A stretch of DNA of 64,000 nt, from assembly GCF_000003815.2 (NCBI RefSeq), contig NC_049982.1:11542386-11606385 (forward strand), in the 5' to 3' direction. This document shows, piece by piece, positions 12,055 through 24,619 of the stretch. The notes beneath the pieces were generated by a model. It was not told where the DNA came from and searched no databases. It saw only the letters and a program-made list of their open reading frames with translations. Numbering within the stretch: the first letter of the stretch is position 1; each line of letters starts with the position of its first letter. This DNA is from Branchiostoma floridae (taxonomy: Eukaryota > Chordata > Leptocardii > Amphioxiformes > Branchiostomatidae). The translations under genes and the position numbers were made by a program.

Positions 12055-15000
12055 TAGGTGGTTCCCCGGCACCACCAATATTATCTCTGATGACGGGATG
12101 TGTTGGGGGATTCTATGTCCTCATTAGTGGAAGGGGAACATGTGTGCTATTGTTTGTTTACGTCGGTGTCCTTAGTGAGAAGAAAAATCCGTAGAAACAA
12201 AGACCTGCCTATGCAGTGGCACAGTGGCCCACGCAGTCGCTACAACAGTGCGCCCACCTATCCTGTCATAAGATGTTGACGTCACCTGTATTTTAAGGTA
12301 CTGACATTTAGAATTTCACGCTTTGAAACCAGGCTCGGTTTAACTGTTGTGATGCCGAGTTTCAGTGGTACTAATAGTTGGGACATCTACCCCGCTGCCG
12401 GGTCCCAACACTCGATCCTCGCCAGGCCCGATACACAGTAACAGCTGGACCACAAAATATGTGGAATTCCGTCTCCCGAATCTAATATAGCCAGTTTAGC
12501 CTGTTCGAGACCATAACAATTGTAGAAAGGACGGCTATGGAGGGGCGACAATGTTATCAGCAATATAATATACCAGGGTATGATTGTTTTCTAGTTACAC
12601 GATTCCTTTAATTTTAGTTTTTTTTTACGGTCGTTAAAAGAACGTCCCGGTTTTGAGCGGGTACAAATGGAGGCTAATATTAAATAAACTAAGCAGTAAA
12701 GTCAGTTTCCAAACAACGGTTCCCGGCCATAGAACGCGTCCGTCGCGCCCGTCCACACAACACGCGCACAATAGTTGTGCCAATGTTCTCTCAGGCAGGC
12801 ATGAATCCGGATTTGACGATTGATGAACTACGAAACCACGATGGCCTAGTTTCTTGACTTTATATGACGTCGTACTGTTCTTTGCTGTGAGATTTGTTTT
12901 GTGTTTGGGCGAGTCTTTAAACGAGAATGTTTTGTGTTTACAGTTTATTTTTAGGAGAAATTCGTCGTCTTGATCAACCAAATGTTATTGAAATGTCGCT
13001 GTTGCCGGGTCCATGGTAAAGCATTCCCCTGTCATGTACGCACACAGAAAGCCGTGGATTTAGCGTCCGAACTGATGATAACAGAAAAAGCATTTAGCTT
13101 TGAAAGCCTTGCCTGGGGAGAGGTTCATCATAGCTTTCGTCGCATTCCAAATTTGTATCTTCACATTTTCGCCCCCCACCCCCCTCACCAGGAGACCAAC
13201 CAAGCTTGCCGTCACTATGGGTGGCAGTCTTGCTATTCGGTTTTATCAAACTTTTGGGAATCTAATTTAAATTTTTCCTCTAGCGGCGCTCTTTGAGTGC
13301 TATCAGGGATGAAAGCGACGGCGACGCCTGGAAAAACATGCCCTCATTTGCGATGCACAAGATGGCCGGAATAGCGCCTTATTGAGCAATACAGGGTGTA
13401 AATTGGTGAAAAATGATCCGATTATCACCTACATAGGAAGTGTGCTTTCTCGTGCCCTCTATCGGCATCATTTTGTACAAGACTTTTTTTTAAAATCATC
13501 ATTGCGGAGACCAGTCGAGTAACAACATACAAAGTGGTAGATAACATTTTGCTCTTTGTTTCTAACGTAAGTCAGGTACCTTCTCTCATCATGTATCTAT
13601 AGCGGCTGCCTTTGCGGCCCGTCCGGTCCCTCCCCTCCTGACGACTTGTGTGGTTCTCGCCTCCTCTCGACCAGCTCGCGGGGCGTCTTTCCTGCCGTGA
13701 CCCTCTCCCCTTTTGACATTTTCCCATTTTGCGACTCTCTTGGGTTTGTTTTGTAAACATTTCTCCTTGCTCCGATCGTACTTCGTTCCGGCTGTTCTCG
13801 AAATAGTGGGAGGGGAGGACCGGAATGATTTATGCCCTTATTTTGCTTGCAAAGTGGGCAAACCCTCGAAATATTCATTAGCAACTTGCGTCACAAGCCG
13901 GTGGGCTTTGAAAGAGCATCGTCTGACATTTGAGGCTCTCAAAAGAAAGTCAGCACGGTCCAGAGTGATGGGCACGCACAGTAGTGTCCCCTGCACGGGG
14001 AGCGAGAAGGAACACGAAGCCTTGCTTTGAAATCGCAACAGCCTTGGAAGACGAACGATTTCACTAGGAATTGTGTCTGTACCAGCGCACACTTGTCCGA
14101 GGATTACCTCATGGTGTTTGGGTCAGTTTGACAGCCGTTCTTGTTCTGATCCTGACGTATTTATGTTGTCAGAGAGAGACCCTGTTGTGATAAGATGACC
14201 AACGCTGTCCTTCGCGATAAGAATTGTTCTTCAGTGTGGAATTAAGGATTTCGCTATTTCTGTGGGAGAGTTATATTGGTGAGTACTTGTTCGTTGTGTT
14301 GATTGGTGTTTCTTTGCTGTTCTTCAGTAATTTTTCAAACGTTTAGCATCCTCTCGTAAAACGTCGTTTGTGTTCCCTGAAGTGATATGCCCGGGGCATG
14401 ACACGGGGCGCATGACAAGCCAGACTGGGCACTAGAGTCAAGAAGTCAGTGAATGGAGACACTGTGGTCCTCTAGAGAGAACACTAACCCGGCCACCGCT
14501 AAATACCAACTACATTTGAGATGCTACCATGACGCTATCCGTCTTTGTGGGTCTGCTATTCCTGTGTGCGCAACAATAGCTATTTGGGCGATCCTTACGC
14601 AGCCTTGGGCTATTATTAGAAAGTGCAGAGTTCATGTAGTGAATAGCGTTCTCGCGGAGCTCCTGCCGGTGGGGTCCCTCTCTATGGACTCCCTGCAGAC
14701 GACTGGCCCATTGTGTTTGGGCTGGGCTATGACGTAAAGTTGAGACGTAAGCACAGCAAGGACATTTACCGTGCAATAGGCGAGTGTACGTCAGGCGTGT
14801 GACGCGTGGAGCGGCCGGGTAGGCAGGGTGCGTGCGACCATGGCATACAGGTTTGTTGGTCTCGGCCAGCTTAACGATGCCTTGTCCCGCTCAAATATTT
14901 ACTAGACCCGACTGTTTGTCTTCCCAATTACCAACTTTCCACGAGAACCGTGGGCTAAAGTTTGAACTATGTGTATCAGTCCCGTAAGTACACGACTAGC

Positions 15001-17290
15001 TTCGTCATCAGGCCCTAATACCCCCAATCAAGCCACCATTCCGACAAAGGTCTACGAAGGTGAAAACGACCGTAGCCAGTTTCCAAGTGTTTATTCTAGA
15101 TTGTTGCCAGTCATATAAACTCCAGCGATAACAGTATATGACCCCCACTGTCCAGAACCGTCGCATTTTGTACCCACCACGAGTGTCAAACACATTGCAC
15201 TATTGAAATACTATTGAAATATCCATCCATAGCAGAGATACTGGCAGAGATACTGACTTTTCGATCGAGTTGATTCTACCCCACTGAATCGCTTTTGTCA
15301 AAAGTCTTGCCGCAAGTTTATCTTTCCGTTCAAAAGGATAAGTCCATTACACAGATGATATCCCGTTCCGTTGTCCGTTGTTCCGATTGAATGTGATGAC
15401 AGGCTCGAACACTGATAACATCTGACACTAATGACTGATATGTCATCGCCAAGGGGTGGGTACATCTGCCTCTGATGTCCCTTCACACGCAAGGGGTGGG
15501 CGGTGACTAGACGTATCCAACCACGTCATGCTACCAAATCAATGGGCCGTTCGTTACTTCATTAACGGCATATAGGTCAGCAAACTTCCCTTCCTGTTTC
15601 AGCAGCAGGGTATATTTATTTTACAGGGATGGGTTGCTAGCTTCTTCTCTTTGATTTGCTCGAGAGTCGAGCTTTCTCGAACACGGGACTCCCATTTATG
15701 TCCCTTCTGAAATTCGCTGCAGCCCCAACCAGGATTGAACAGGGGTCTCCCAGTTTACCAACTAACTGTAACCAGGAGCTCAACTGTGAGGTGGAGACCC
15801 AATAAGCCCCTGACAGCGAGAGATGGTGTAACACAGGCTAAACATATACACCGTCACACAGCGTCCTTGCAGAGTGGCATGATCTTAGTTTCACTGCGCA
15901 TGGCGAGTCGGAGTCGGAGAGTCCTCGTTAATACAGCTGGCAGATCAATCAAATGTCCTTTCAAACATTTACACTGTACATTCCTGCTCTAGGGCAACGT
16001 TTCGCTATGTAAGCTAGTTAAAATGTCTGCAGCAGTTCCTTCGTAAAGGTGACGCCACGTCAATGGTCGAGGGAGAGCTTATTTTAATGTTACTCAGACA
16101 TCTACATTTTTGTCGCGTGTTTATCTGTATGTGCGTAACTAGCAAACTGTGACATATATGAGTCACGAAATTAGTCTAATCATAACTGAAGCCCTCCTAA
16201 CCATAGCACATTGTGATCAAGGATGGGATTGGCGCCCGACGCTGGCGGTGTGGTTTGGTCTCATCCCCGTCAGTATTATACAGATTGTAACGGGATTATC
16301 TAAGCTGTAATCGACTAGATACTTCAAACCGCCGACAACCACCTGTTCACACGGTAGTGATGTATGATCGGAGTAAGAGTACAAAGACTTTTACCCCGGT
16401 GTAATTTTGGAGCTTTTTGAGAAAATCCAACTATTGTCCAGTCACCTTTCCTGCTAGTCCAGGCAGCCCAGCTTTTAACCTTTGCTCGTGCCCGTTTCAG
16501 CACGGTGGGGTGCTAAATCTCTCCTTTGTAGGTCCTTCTTTCCTCGCTCACTCACTCACTCTCACCCACTCATTCATTCATGTTTAAGTTGTTGGTCCAC
16601 ATGTCAGGCCCGTGCACGATGTACGCGTTTATCTAACATTAAGGCTAGAAAATGCCCATCTTGTTAACGAGACATACCTTAAAGAAGGTCTATAGACCAA
16701 ACATTCTTTTAGTAAAGGCAAACGAAGAACTAGTCATGCGGCAGCTATTTTTGTTTCCTAAGGTTTGCTTAGGAGATAAAAGGGAATGTCCTCTAGGTAA
16801 GATGTCCTAAGACAGGCTTTCTTGTGTCTAAGATTCTGTCATCTTCTTAGATTAATGATGACAATACTTTCATCGTACAAGGTATCATTTGTATGATGGG
16901 GGTGTTAGCGAGAGGTGGAACTCGACTCATGCGAATTCCCCCTTTCTTCGCTGGGTCTATTGTGCCCAGGGAAGCTGCTAAGCGCTGTTTGTATATACGG
17001 GATCGATGGGACATAATTCCACACAAATACTGTAGGTCCGAGGTGACATTTGATCGATCTACTGACGTCATCAACGAATAGAACCAGAAAGTCTCTCAGA
17101 TAGTTTCAAATACCGAACTAACTTGCTCTCAGAAAGGTAAAGGACGCACAACCAGTTCCTCGAATGTGTGTTGCAGTCGATCGCTTGTTGTCCCAGCATC
17201 CAGTCAGGTGCAGTTTGTTCACGTCTCTCACGTAGAGAGGATAAATGGGTCTGCCCTTCATAGGTGTTTAGCTGGAATCTAGATACCTGT

Positions 17291-17297
17291 GTATAAA
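17291..17297 (+). promoter_or_regulatory. TATA-like box upstream of MMP21 copy A
   Basis: TATAAAG lies about 275 bp upstream of the first MMP21 start codon. A short GACGGCAGGCGGCA motif near 17427 resembles CGGCAGACGGCA near 26640 upstream of the second copy, so part of the upstream region is duplicated too. Whether the transcript starts here or at the distal 10.48 kb promoter cannot be told. Confidence 0.25.
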
Positions 17298-17569
17298 GGT
17301 CTAATCATCTCTCTTACACACATGTCACACCCTTCAAAAAGTGGGCACTGATCAGTCAGTCGATGTCAAGTATAGAAAGTCGATACTGCGTCACCACAGG
17401 TTGAACAGTAGTTGGAAGGCCCGGCTGACGGCAGGCGGCATGGGGTCTTATTCCTCAGATGAACGACCTTAGATGGCCGGGCTGCAGTGTACGTTGTGAT
17501 CAGTGACTGACGTGTGCTCTTGCGTTTTCAGACAATCGCTACTACTGAGTGTGAGTACCTCCATCAGAG

Positions 17570-20500
17570 ATGAACGTCTTCAGAATAACCAGGCTTTCGC
17601 CTCCGAGGCCGAACTTCACGACGACAGTGGCGTGCCTGCTGCGCCATGTGTACGCCTTCGTCACTCTGTTCCTGCTGGTCTCCGAGGCCGACCGCGTCCC
17701 TGGCAGGAGAGGAGGCATTGGCCACAACGTGCACATGCTCAACAATCAGCCGATCCGCAGCGAAGTAGAGGCAGCGGTACGTATGGTCACCTGAACCCAT
17801 GTAGTTTGGATAGAACGTTTACCTATCTAAACTTTGCTTTCCGCGAAACACAGTCTTAAAAATTCCCATCCACGTCGTCCCTAATATTAAAGCTAGTGTG
17901 ACCCACACAAGGACAGTTATACCAGTCCTCCTTCCTAATTCCCGCAATCATAATGCTGCATTTCTCTGGCACCAACAACTGTGGGTCCTGGAGGTAACTT
18001 TACCGTTTGTCGGAGTAATCAGGGGACTCGTGCCCTTAGTTCCGTGTGCCAGATCGATAGGCTTAGTGTACAGGTTACAGGGGGATAAAGAGCTGCTAGC
18101 TGCATACATGCCATCGATCTGATATAGAGACAAGCGCTTTACTTCCCTGGTTTGTTTTTATGTTTTTAAGACACGGTTAATGCCGTGCACCAAGAGTTAA
18201 GTGACCCTGGATATGCAGATATCGTGCCTTTTGTAATGAATCATGTTTCACAAGTGATAATGACATTATATATTTATTGTTCCCGTCTTGATAAAAGGAT
18301 GGGCAGACGAGTCTTTTGGGTATTGCTATGGTGTCTACTGTGGTATTTAGTGTATTCTGTGGTATAATAATCAACTGACTGTGATACCTTGTTTTTGGTA
18401 GTATCTGCCTCGTTTCATACTGTATTTTTACACTGCCATTCTGCAGAGCTACCTGAGAAAATTAGGCTGGTTCAAACCTGTAGATTGGGAGCCCGTGGTT
18501 GTGCAGTCTGCGAGGGAAGGCGAACCGTTCCTTGAACCCGCGGACATCGCACCTGACCTCTTCTCGGACGACTTTGACCCGTCCATGATGGTGGAGGAGG
18601 CGGAAGGCATGGGCAGGGACGGCGAGCCGACCGAAACGGTGGACGAAAGTATCAGCAAAGAGGAGCTCGCGATGGCCGTCAGAAAGTTTCAAGAGGAGAA
18701 CAACCTGACTGTGACCGGGGAGCTGGACGATGAGACCTTGAACAGAATGAACCAGCCGAGATGTGGCAATCCCGACAAAACGCTGGCCAAAAACCTCACT
18801 ACCCTGACCCTGGGCGAACTGTTGACAGGCTCGGCAAACAAAGGGAACACTTCGTCCAACGACTCGTCTAATGCCGCAGAGGATGCGTCGGCTGGTCACG
18901 AGCGCCGCCGTCGTAGCGTCCTTGAAAAGTGGAAAGAAAGGCAGCAGCAGCACAGGACTAAGGATAAGCGAGGGTATTTCCCTGGCAATGTGATCACGTG
19001 GAGACTGATGCAGGAAGGTTTTAGTATGCAGATGGAACAGGAGATGCAGCGCGTGGTCATACATCAAGCCTTTCGGATGTGGAGCGAGGTCATGAAGCCA
19101 ATATTCAAAGAGGACACTCACAGTTTGAGGGTGGACGACGTGGACATTGTCATTGCATTTGGCAAGGGTGAGTCCTTCCTGCCGTATACTTGTACCAATT
19201 CGTTTAAGTTAATGAGCAATATACTGTGCACACCGGCGGTTAGAGTGCTTCCCCTTTCCTAACCCTGGTCTAGACGAATACGTGCTTCTTTCTTTATTAT
19301 GATACGCTGTATCTGCATTTGCTTTTGATTGTCAGATTCTAGTTTGTCCCAAATGTCAGCACTTCCTACGACACTTTGAGCTGTAAGAAGTGCATGTAGT
19401 TCATTAAAGACTGACACGAGTATCTAATATTTCTTATTACCTTGTTCCACAGACCTATCGAACATTGCGGCGCCGAATGGTGAGTAGTTTACGTCGCCGT
19501 GTTTACGTTGGCTACTGTTCAAGTTAGATAATGGAAAGTGAATACCCATGATTAGGATTTACCTTAGAAAAATAGATCACCAATGTTCATGTAGAGATAA
19601 AGCCAAAAAATGAATTCATCGACCGCAAACAGCGTTAAATCGTTATTGTCGAGTCTTTCAACACTAACTTTTATGGACGTCAGGCTGATTTTTTGTCATT
19701 TTTCCAGAGAGACGCTTGCACTTGGGCTGCTCTCACGAGTTCCAAGGCCAGGAGTACGCTCACGCCTTCTCAAGTCTGTTTGCGAGTGTGCACCTGAACG
19801 ACGACGTCTACTTCACTCTTGACGGGCATCAAGGGATAAGCCTCCTCAGGGTGGGTATTTTTGTTACGGGAGTAGGGGAGGGGAGAGGGGATAAAGGGAG
19901 CATGTATGTACTTCAGTCTTTTACCTTCGGAAATGTACAGACTAAACATTGACGTTTGTCTTCTAAGCTAATGACGTATCTTTCCTCGTGTAGGTCATCG
20001 TACACGAGGTCGCCCATGCCCTGGGGCTGCAGCACCAGCTTAGACCTAACTCCGTCATGTTGCCCAACTACCCCACCGATAACCCCAACTTCGAGATCGG
20101 AGTGGAGGACCGGAGGGCCATGCAGGACCTCGGATATGGTAAGTTTTTGGGGACTGAGATATCCCAGCTTGCTGTCGTCGTTTAAAGTATGATTTTGAGA
20201 AGGAAAACGGCTAAGAGTCTAGATCTATGTGATGTGACATGAAATGGAGATTTTGGTCGAAGACGAAATCGTAGTGCGTGTGTTCTGGTTTGGTGAATAG
20301 GATACTAGTAACTTCTCTACTCTCAAAAGTGCCGTTTTTTACATGAATATTCATACAACGGGTAAGACTCGCTTAATTGATAGGAAAATATGCCACATGG
20401 AGATAATTGCACTCACGTGGTACAGTTACTACAGTAGGCGCTTCTGGCGTTGTTCAGAGATGGATTTCGGACGTTTTTTTTTCTCTTGACTTCATGAAAC

Positions 20501-22785
20501 CCTCATTCGTTTCGATTAATCGATGAACACGATAACTTTGGCGCACGTGTTGTACGATCAGCTAACAGCCCCAAGCAAAGTACTTCGATTTTCACCAGTC
20601 AGTGATCGAGCTTTGGCGGCAGTGTTTAGATAAGAGATGAAACGGCTGTCAGGTGGTGGAAGATTACGTCATCAGAGATCGCGCGTGTGGTTCTAAAGGC
20701 CACCTCCCAGAACCTTTTGTGTCGCCGCTAAAAATGTTACCAAAAAATCAATAATCGCTCGCTGGAAGTGATCTTTTGAAAATACGTCACGATAACGCTG
20801 CCTTCGGATCCCACACTTATTGTATTAACAACGTTTCGCCAACAGAACAGCCTGCAGCTGTTTTGTTACTGCATCTCTGGGCGTTTCAATGACGCTATAT
20901 CCTGATCCCGAATGTGGCGTGAATAGCCATGGGCTGAAATCAGCACTCTTCGCTAACTCTTGTACTCGGTTTCTTTGACACGTCACAGGCAAAAAAATGT
21001 ATCACAAAAACCAAGAGGACTGGATAGATGATAGTTGGTTAGAGGGTACAGCATTATATGTACAACTAACTGTATGTTCACTTTGAACGTGTTCCTATGG
21101 ACGTCAGCAAATATTTACCATACAATAGGAAGTAAGGCACATAGCCCAGCCCATGTTATATCGGCTTACGCTTGCTTGTGTTGCAGCACGCTTATATGTT
21201 TCATATTGGGACATCAGACAACCTAAATATTTTACCTGTTTTACAGGACAATGCGAGGAGCAGTTCGACACTGTGTTCGACTGGCTGCGACCAAGGAAAG
21301 ACGAGAACGGCTACACGACTGGAGTCTCGTACAACACGTACTTCTTCTTCGACGGTCGCTACTGGATGTACGAAAACTCCCAGGGGCGAACACGTTACGG
21401 GGATCCCCGTGTCATCCGCAAGGGGTGGGAGGGCATCGCGTCACGGAAGATCGACGGGATCCTCCACGTCTTGAATAGGTTCTGGGACGTCCTCTTCTTC
21501 TTCTCAGGTAAGGTTTCATTTATGTAGAAACAATGGTGTTGATATGCGAACAGACGGACGTGGAGAAATTACTGACGCATGGGCGTGGAGAAAGAGAAGA
21601 TGGGCATGTGGAGAGATGTATGGACGGACAGAAAATGGGGCGGAAGGGAAATGAAGAAAGAAGATAGAATTGAAAGTTAACAACGGCACATTAAGGAAAT
21701 AAAAGAGCCATAACAAATCATCCACGGAATGCCATTGTTTAAGAAACACCCGTTGACTGCCCACCTGATTCCATGTATTGTTTGTTCTGCCCAGGTGATT
21801 CCTACTACCAGTACGACAGCGAGCGAGACCAGATCTACACACACGACGCCCACGGAAACCCCTTCCCCAACCTCATCAGCTACGGATTTCCCGGCATCCC
21901 CGACAACATCGACACCGTCTACTACAACAGAAGTGCCGGCTACACCTACTTTTTTAAGGATCATCTGGTGAGTACTCATAAAACCGTATCATTAATACAG
22001 TTATACACAGGCCTTTAGGTATATTGAATACCTACCAGCTCTATCTAGCGCTAGCTACTAGTGTGTCGTAAGAACAAACCTTCGGTTTTAAAATCTTCCA
22101 CTTTATCTCGGGTAGATGCTAGTTGATACATAAAGTTGAGGTTTCATATTCTCTGAAAAAGTCATAACATCCATATGAAATGTTTTAAAACATTCAAAGT
22201 TCACTATTACAATTTGAATGTATATGGATATGTATATGAATATGAATATGTACATGTAAATGGTTCATTAAGCTCGTATGTAAGGTTTGTATGGCTACTT
22301 TTTCACTGACAGTGGTCTAGCGAAAGAAAGCTGTCTAATTAAGGCAATTGCGTTGACAGGAAAGTAAAGTGATCATAGCATAGTATTTCACAGTTAAAAG
22401 GTCGAAATAAAACATCAAAATACATGTTTTGTTGAACGCACATGATAGAAAATTCGGTATCAATGTCTGTCGTAGGGCTATTTTGACACAGTAACTTGGT
22501 GTGTACTTAGAATAGCATTGCTCTCCGTTCCAGGTGTACCAGTACGAGATCGAGCGGCAGAGAGTGAGCCCGGGCTTTCCCAAGGAAATCAGCGTTCTAT
22601 ACCCCGGAGTGCCCAACAACCTGGACGCCGCCTACTACTCCTACTACCACAAGACCACGTTTTTCATAAAAGGGTTAGAATACTGGGGTATTTCTGGCAA
22701 CAACGGACCGATAGTCGGACCGTTTACGGTCAACCAGCGGTGGAGAGACATCTGTAACGTGTGGATGTGGGATCTGGACGGGTAG
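17570..22785 (+). CDS. MMP21: Matrix metalloproteinase-21, tandem copy A
   Basis: Secreted zinc endopeptidase of the M10A family; vertebrate MMP21 is required for left-right asymmetry. Coding exons, all GT-AG: 17570-17776, 18447-19167, 19453-19479, 19708-19850, 19994-20138, 21247-21507, 21795-21967, 22534-22785. Phases agree throughout and give 642 residues (human about 569). Visible parts: hydrophobic signal region about residues 17-40; prodomain with peptidoglycan-binding-like helices and cysteine switch PRCGNPD (about 173-179, Cys175); an acidic, Ser/Thr/Asn-rich spacer; furin site RRRR|S (about 222-225); catalytic HEVAHALGLQH (about 370-380, Glu371) followed by the Met-turn in NSVMLPNY; hemopexin domain from about 415 with the terminal disulfide cysteines in GQCEE and RDICN. 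Motifs such as RTRYGDP, GFPGIP and DAAYYSY identify it as MMP21 rather than another MMP. All catalytic residues are intact. The 27-nt third exon is unusual. The start was chosen as the first ATG, matching copy B. Confidence 0.93.
18756..18776 (+). other. Cysteine switch of MMP21 copy A
   Basis: Encodes PRCGNPD, the consensus prodomain motif whose cysteine ligates the catalytic zinc and keeps the zymogen latent. It is intact. Confidence 0.95.
18903..18917 (+). other. Furin cleavage site of MMP21 copy A
   Basis: Encodes RRRRS, a proprotein convertase site between the prodomain spacer and the catalytic domain. It predicts activation in the secretory pathway, as in other furin-activated MMPs. 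Confidence 0.85.
19453..19479 (+). other. 27-nt microexon of MMP21 copy A
   Basis: Flanked by TTCCACAG on the left and GTGAGTAG on the right, phase 1 on both sides, adding nine residues (DLSNIAAPN plus a shared codon). The homologous exon in copy B is 36 nt with a different sequence. It sits in the catalytic domain just before the conserved HLGC segment. Because it is phase-neutral, skipping it would keep the frame. Confidence 0.75.
20003..20035 (+). other. Catalytic zinc-binding motif of MMP21 copy A
   Basis: Encodes HEVAHALGLQH, the metzincin HExxHxxGxxH signature. All three histidines and the general-base glutamate are present, and a methionine for the Met-turn follows downstream. Confidence 0.95.
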
Positions 22786-24094
22786 TGAGCACTTCCGTTC
22801 TGCAGATTCGCTGCAAACGTACGTGGGAAACGTTTTGAGATCAATAGTGATATTTGTTTTCTTGAACGTTTGGAGCGTTTTTGCAGTTTTTTTGCTCAGT
22901 CTACTATCCGTAGGCTGTACAAAATGAAGGCTTTAGGGCGAAATAGTATCATTTCGGAAACACGTGCAGACAAACTACTAGACCTCTTCCTTCCATATTG
23001 TAGTTGTAGTTTGGGCTTAGGAAACTTCTCTCATGACAAAATTCAGCTGTATTCTTTATTGGCCACTACGAAAGCTTTACTACAGTTCTATCATGTTGTG
23101 CCGAAAATGAACTTCTCTTCGCTCGCATAGTTTCCGGGAGAGGCCCAGGCCAGGCGGAAATATCTCTCCTGTTCAGTCCATGTCCTAGTACGGGGCATTT
23201 TTGTGCAATACAGGTTTCACAAAGAAATCGGTCGATTTGATAGAAAACTCAGTTGTCTCAGAGACATGCAGGATATGTGTGCATGGTGAGTTGTAGTGTT
23301 TTATAACGAGTGAATAGTTTCTACACTCCAACGAGGGTCGTTACCCACAGGTATATACGGTGTGTTTTCCTGTGTGCTATTGATAAAAAAGTATTCTACT
23401 TTTACATGTAGGTTCACGATAACATCATCCAAGCACATTGTAGTTCAGAGAACGAAGTTTTAGATAAAAAATCTTGTCACAAAATCATTTCTTTGTTGGC
23501 TAAAAATGTCAACCATAGACACACGGAGGTACTTGTGCCCCGGGCCATTGAGATGGGTCGCCTTACCCACTTTTTTGCTATCTCAGGAATACGTGTAATC
23601 ATGTACGTGTAATTTATACCACATATATTTTGATAATGATGTATTTTGTATATTTAAAATATCTGCCTCCCTGTTGTGATAATGCAAGTTCAAACGAATA
23701 TCATATTTATAGCCGTGGATATTGGTGAAGGGCACACGACATTTGTCATGCGTGAGTTCAAGTGAGTCTGTGGGTCATGTGTAAGACTTCTGAGACCCTA
23801 GACACCATGAGGACTCCTACAGGAGTGACAATAACACGCTGTGTGGACCCTTCTGGACCACAGGGATAGATGCACTGTTGGTGTTGAAGTGTACAATACG
23901 GGGTTATATCGGGGGAAATGATAAAGTTGTGTGTATAATTGAGAGTGGGCAAGGCTCATTCCCCCTTCTGAAGGGCTGTGTATAGATTTGTCTGTTATCG
24001 TATATGACTATGAGTGATTTACTAGTCTTTTTGTACAAAGGACACGATTATGAGCGAGAAAACCTATGTATGTACGGATGAAACAGTCTTAGAC

Positions 24095-24335
24095 GTACCG
24101 TAAACAGTTTCAAATCTTTTACGTAAGAACCCGACAAGTGAGCGTTGGTAGTATACCGGTTCAAAGATGCCCTGTGCAATAGTGCCTGCGGAAAGACAAT
24201 CACACAGAAAATCATTCTCCAAGTTCTGTTTCTGTAGCAGAAGTCTGCAGGGCGGTGTAGGGGGCGCGGTCAAACAAGGAGCCCGCCCATATGACAACAA
24301 CGACGTTTCAAGTTCATACTTTTCGACGTTAGCTT
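24095..24335 (+). promoter_or_regulatory. Strongly conserved 3' UTR element, copy A
   Basis: About 240 bp nearly identical to 34698-34944 after copy B: I count four substitutions and one small indel. Flanking non-coding DNA aligns only patchily. The block begins with GTACCGTAAACAG, which contains a forkhead-type GTAAACA. It could be an RNA regulatory element, a DNA enhancer, or a recent gene-conversion tract. The open frame on the opposite strand is conserved only as a by-product. Confidence 0.6.
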
Positions 24336-24585
24336 CTTTCCTTCGCTTATGGGTTCTTTTCTTATAGTTCTTATATCACAGCTTAAATTATTCTCTAAGA
24401 TATTATCTAGAGAGCTTTTATTTCAAATGACAACCGACTGGTTACATGTTGTACATGTTCAAGTTGGGCAAAGAAAACGTCTTATGTCTTTTGTTAAATA
24501 GTATTTTAAGAGTAATACTTCTATATTTCATCGATTGTACAAAGCGTCATGCAATGTTGTGTATCGCATACTAGTATTCTAAAAT

Positions 24586-24591
24586 AATAAA
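24586..24591 (+). promoter_or_regulatory. Polyadenylation signal, MMP21 copy A
   Basis: AATAAA followed by AACAAGTCGA. The position is homologous to AATAAA at 35201 after copy B (both are preceded by a GTCATGCA segment), which strengthens the call. Confidence 0.55.
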
Positions 24592-24619
24592 ACAAGTCGA
24601 AAATATCAATACCGACGTG

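Larger units (their letters stand above)
1..17280. other. Intergenic region without a supported protein gene
   Basis: I read both strands and found no open frame with recognisable protein similarity and no chain of exons with consistent phases. The open frames here are short (mostly 60-125 codons), overlap on opposite strands and look like chance. Visible content: a G run near 5227-5241, a C run near 7933-7949, a TG microsatellite near 12038-12054, a short GAGCACCGCC tandem at 10749-10782, and three TATA-type promoter candidates listed separately. It may hold upstream regulatory DNA or non-coding 5' exons of the first MMP21 copy, or of a gene beyond the left edge. Confidence 0.6.
22786..24610 (+). 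other. Probable 3' UTR of MMP21 copy A
   Basis: No coding potential. Segments of this stretch align, in order, with the region after copy B: a GCTATCTCAGGAA segment near 23577, the 24095-24335 block, and a GACAACCGACTGG segment near 24428. A polyadenylation signal at 24586 occupies the same relative place as one after copy B, which supports this as transcribed 3' UTR of about 1.8 kb. Copy A carries roughly 330 bp (about 23760-24090) that copy B lacks. Confidence 0.5.

Noticed and set aside
13572-13884. Overlapping basic minus-strand frames
   Set aside because: Low-complexity Arg/Lys-rich translation of a pyrimidine-rich tract; no domain.
17564-17800. Minus-strand and alternate frames over MMP21 exon 1
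   Set aside because: GC-rich exon shadows that recur in both copies only because exon 1 is so similar.
18462-19121. 219-codon open frame on the minus strand
   Set aside because: It is the antisense shadow of MMP21-A exon 2; the plus-strand frame carries the cysteine switch and furin site.
24064-24300. Minus-strand frame conserved downstream of both MMP21 copies (also 34596-34904)
   Set aside because: Three of the four substitutions between copies change the amino acid and the ends differ, so the DNA block is conserved rather than a protein.
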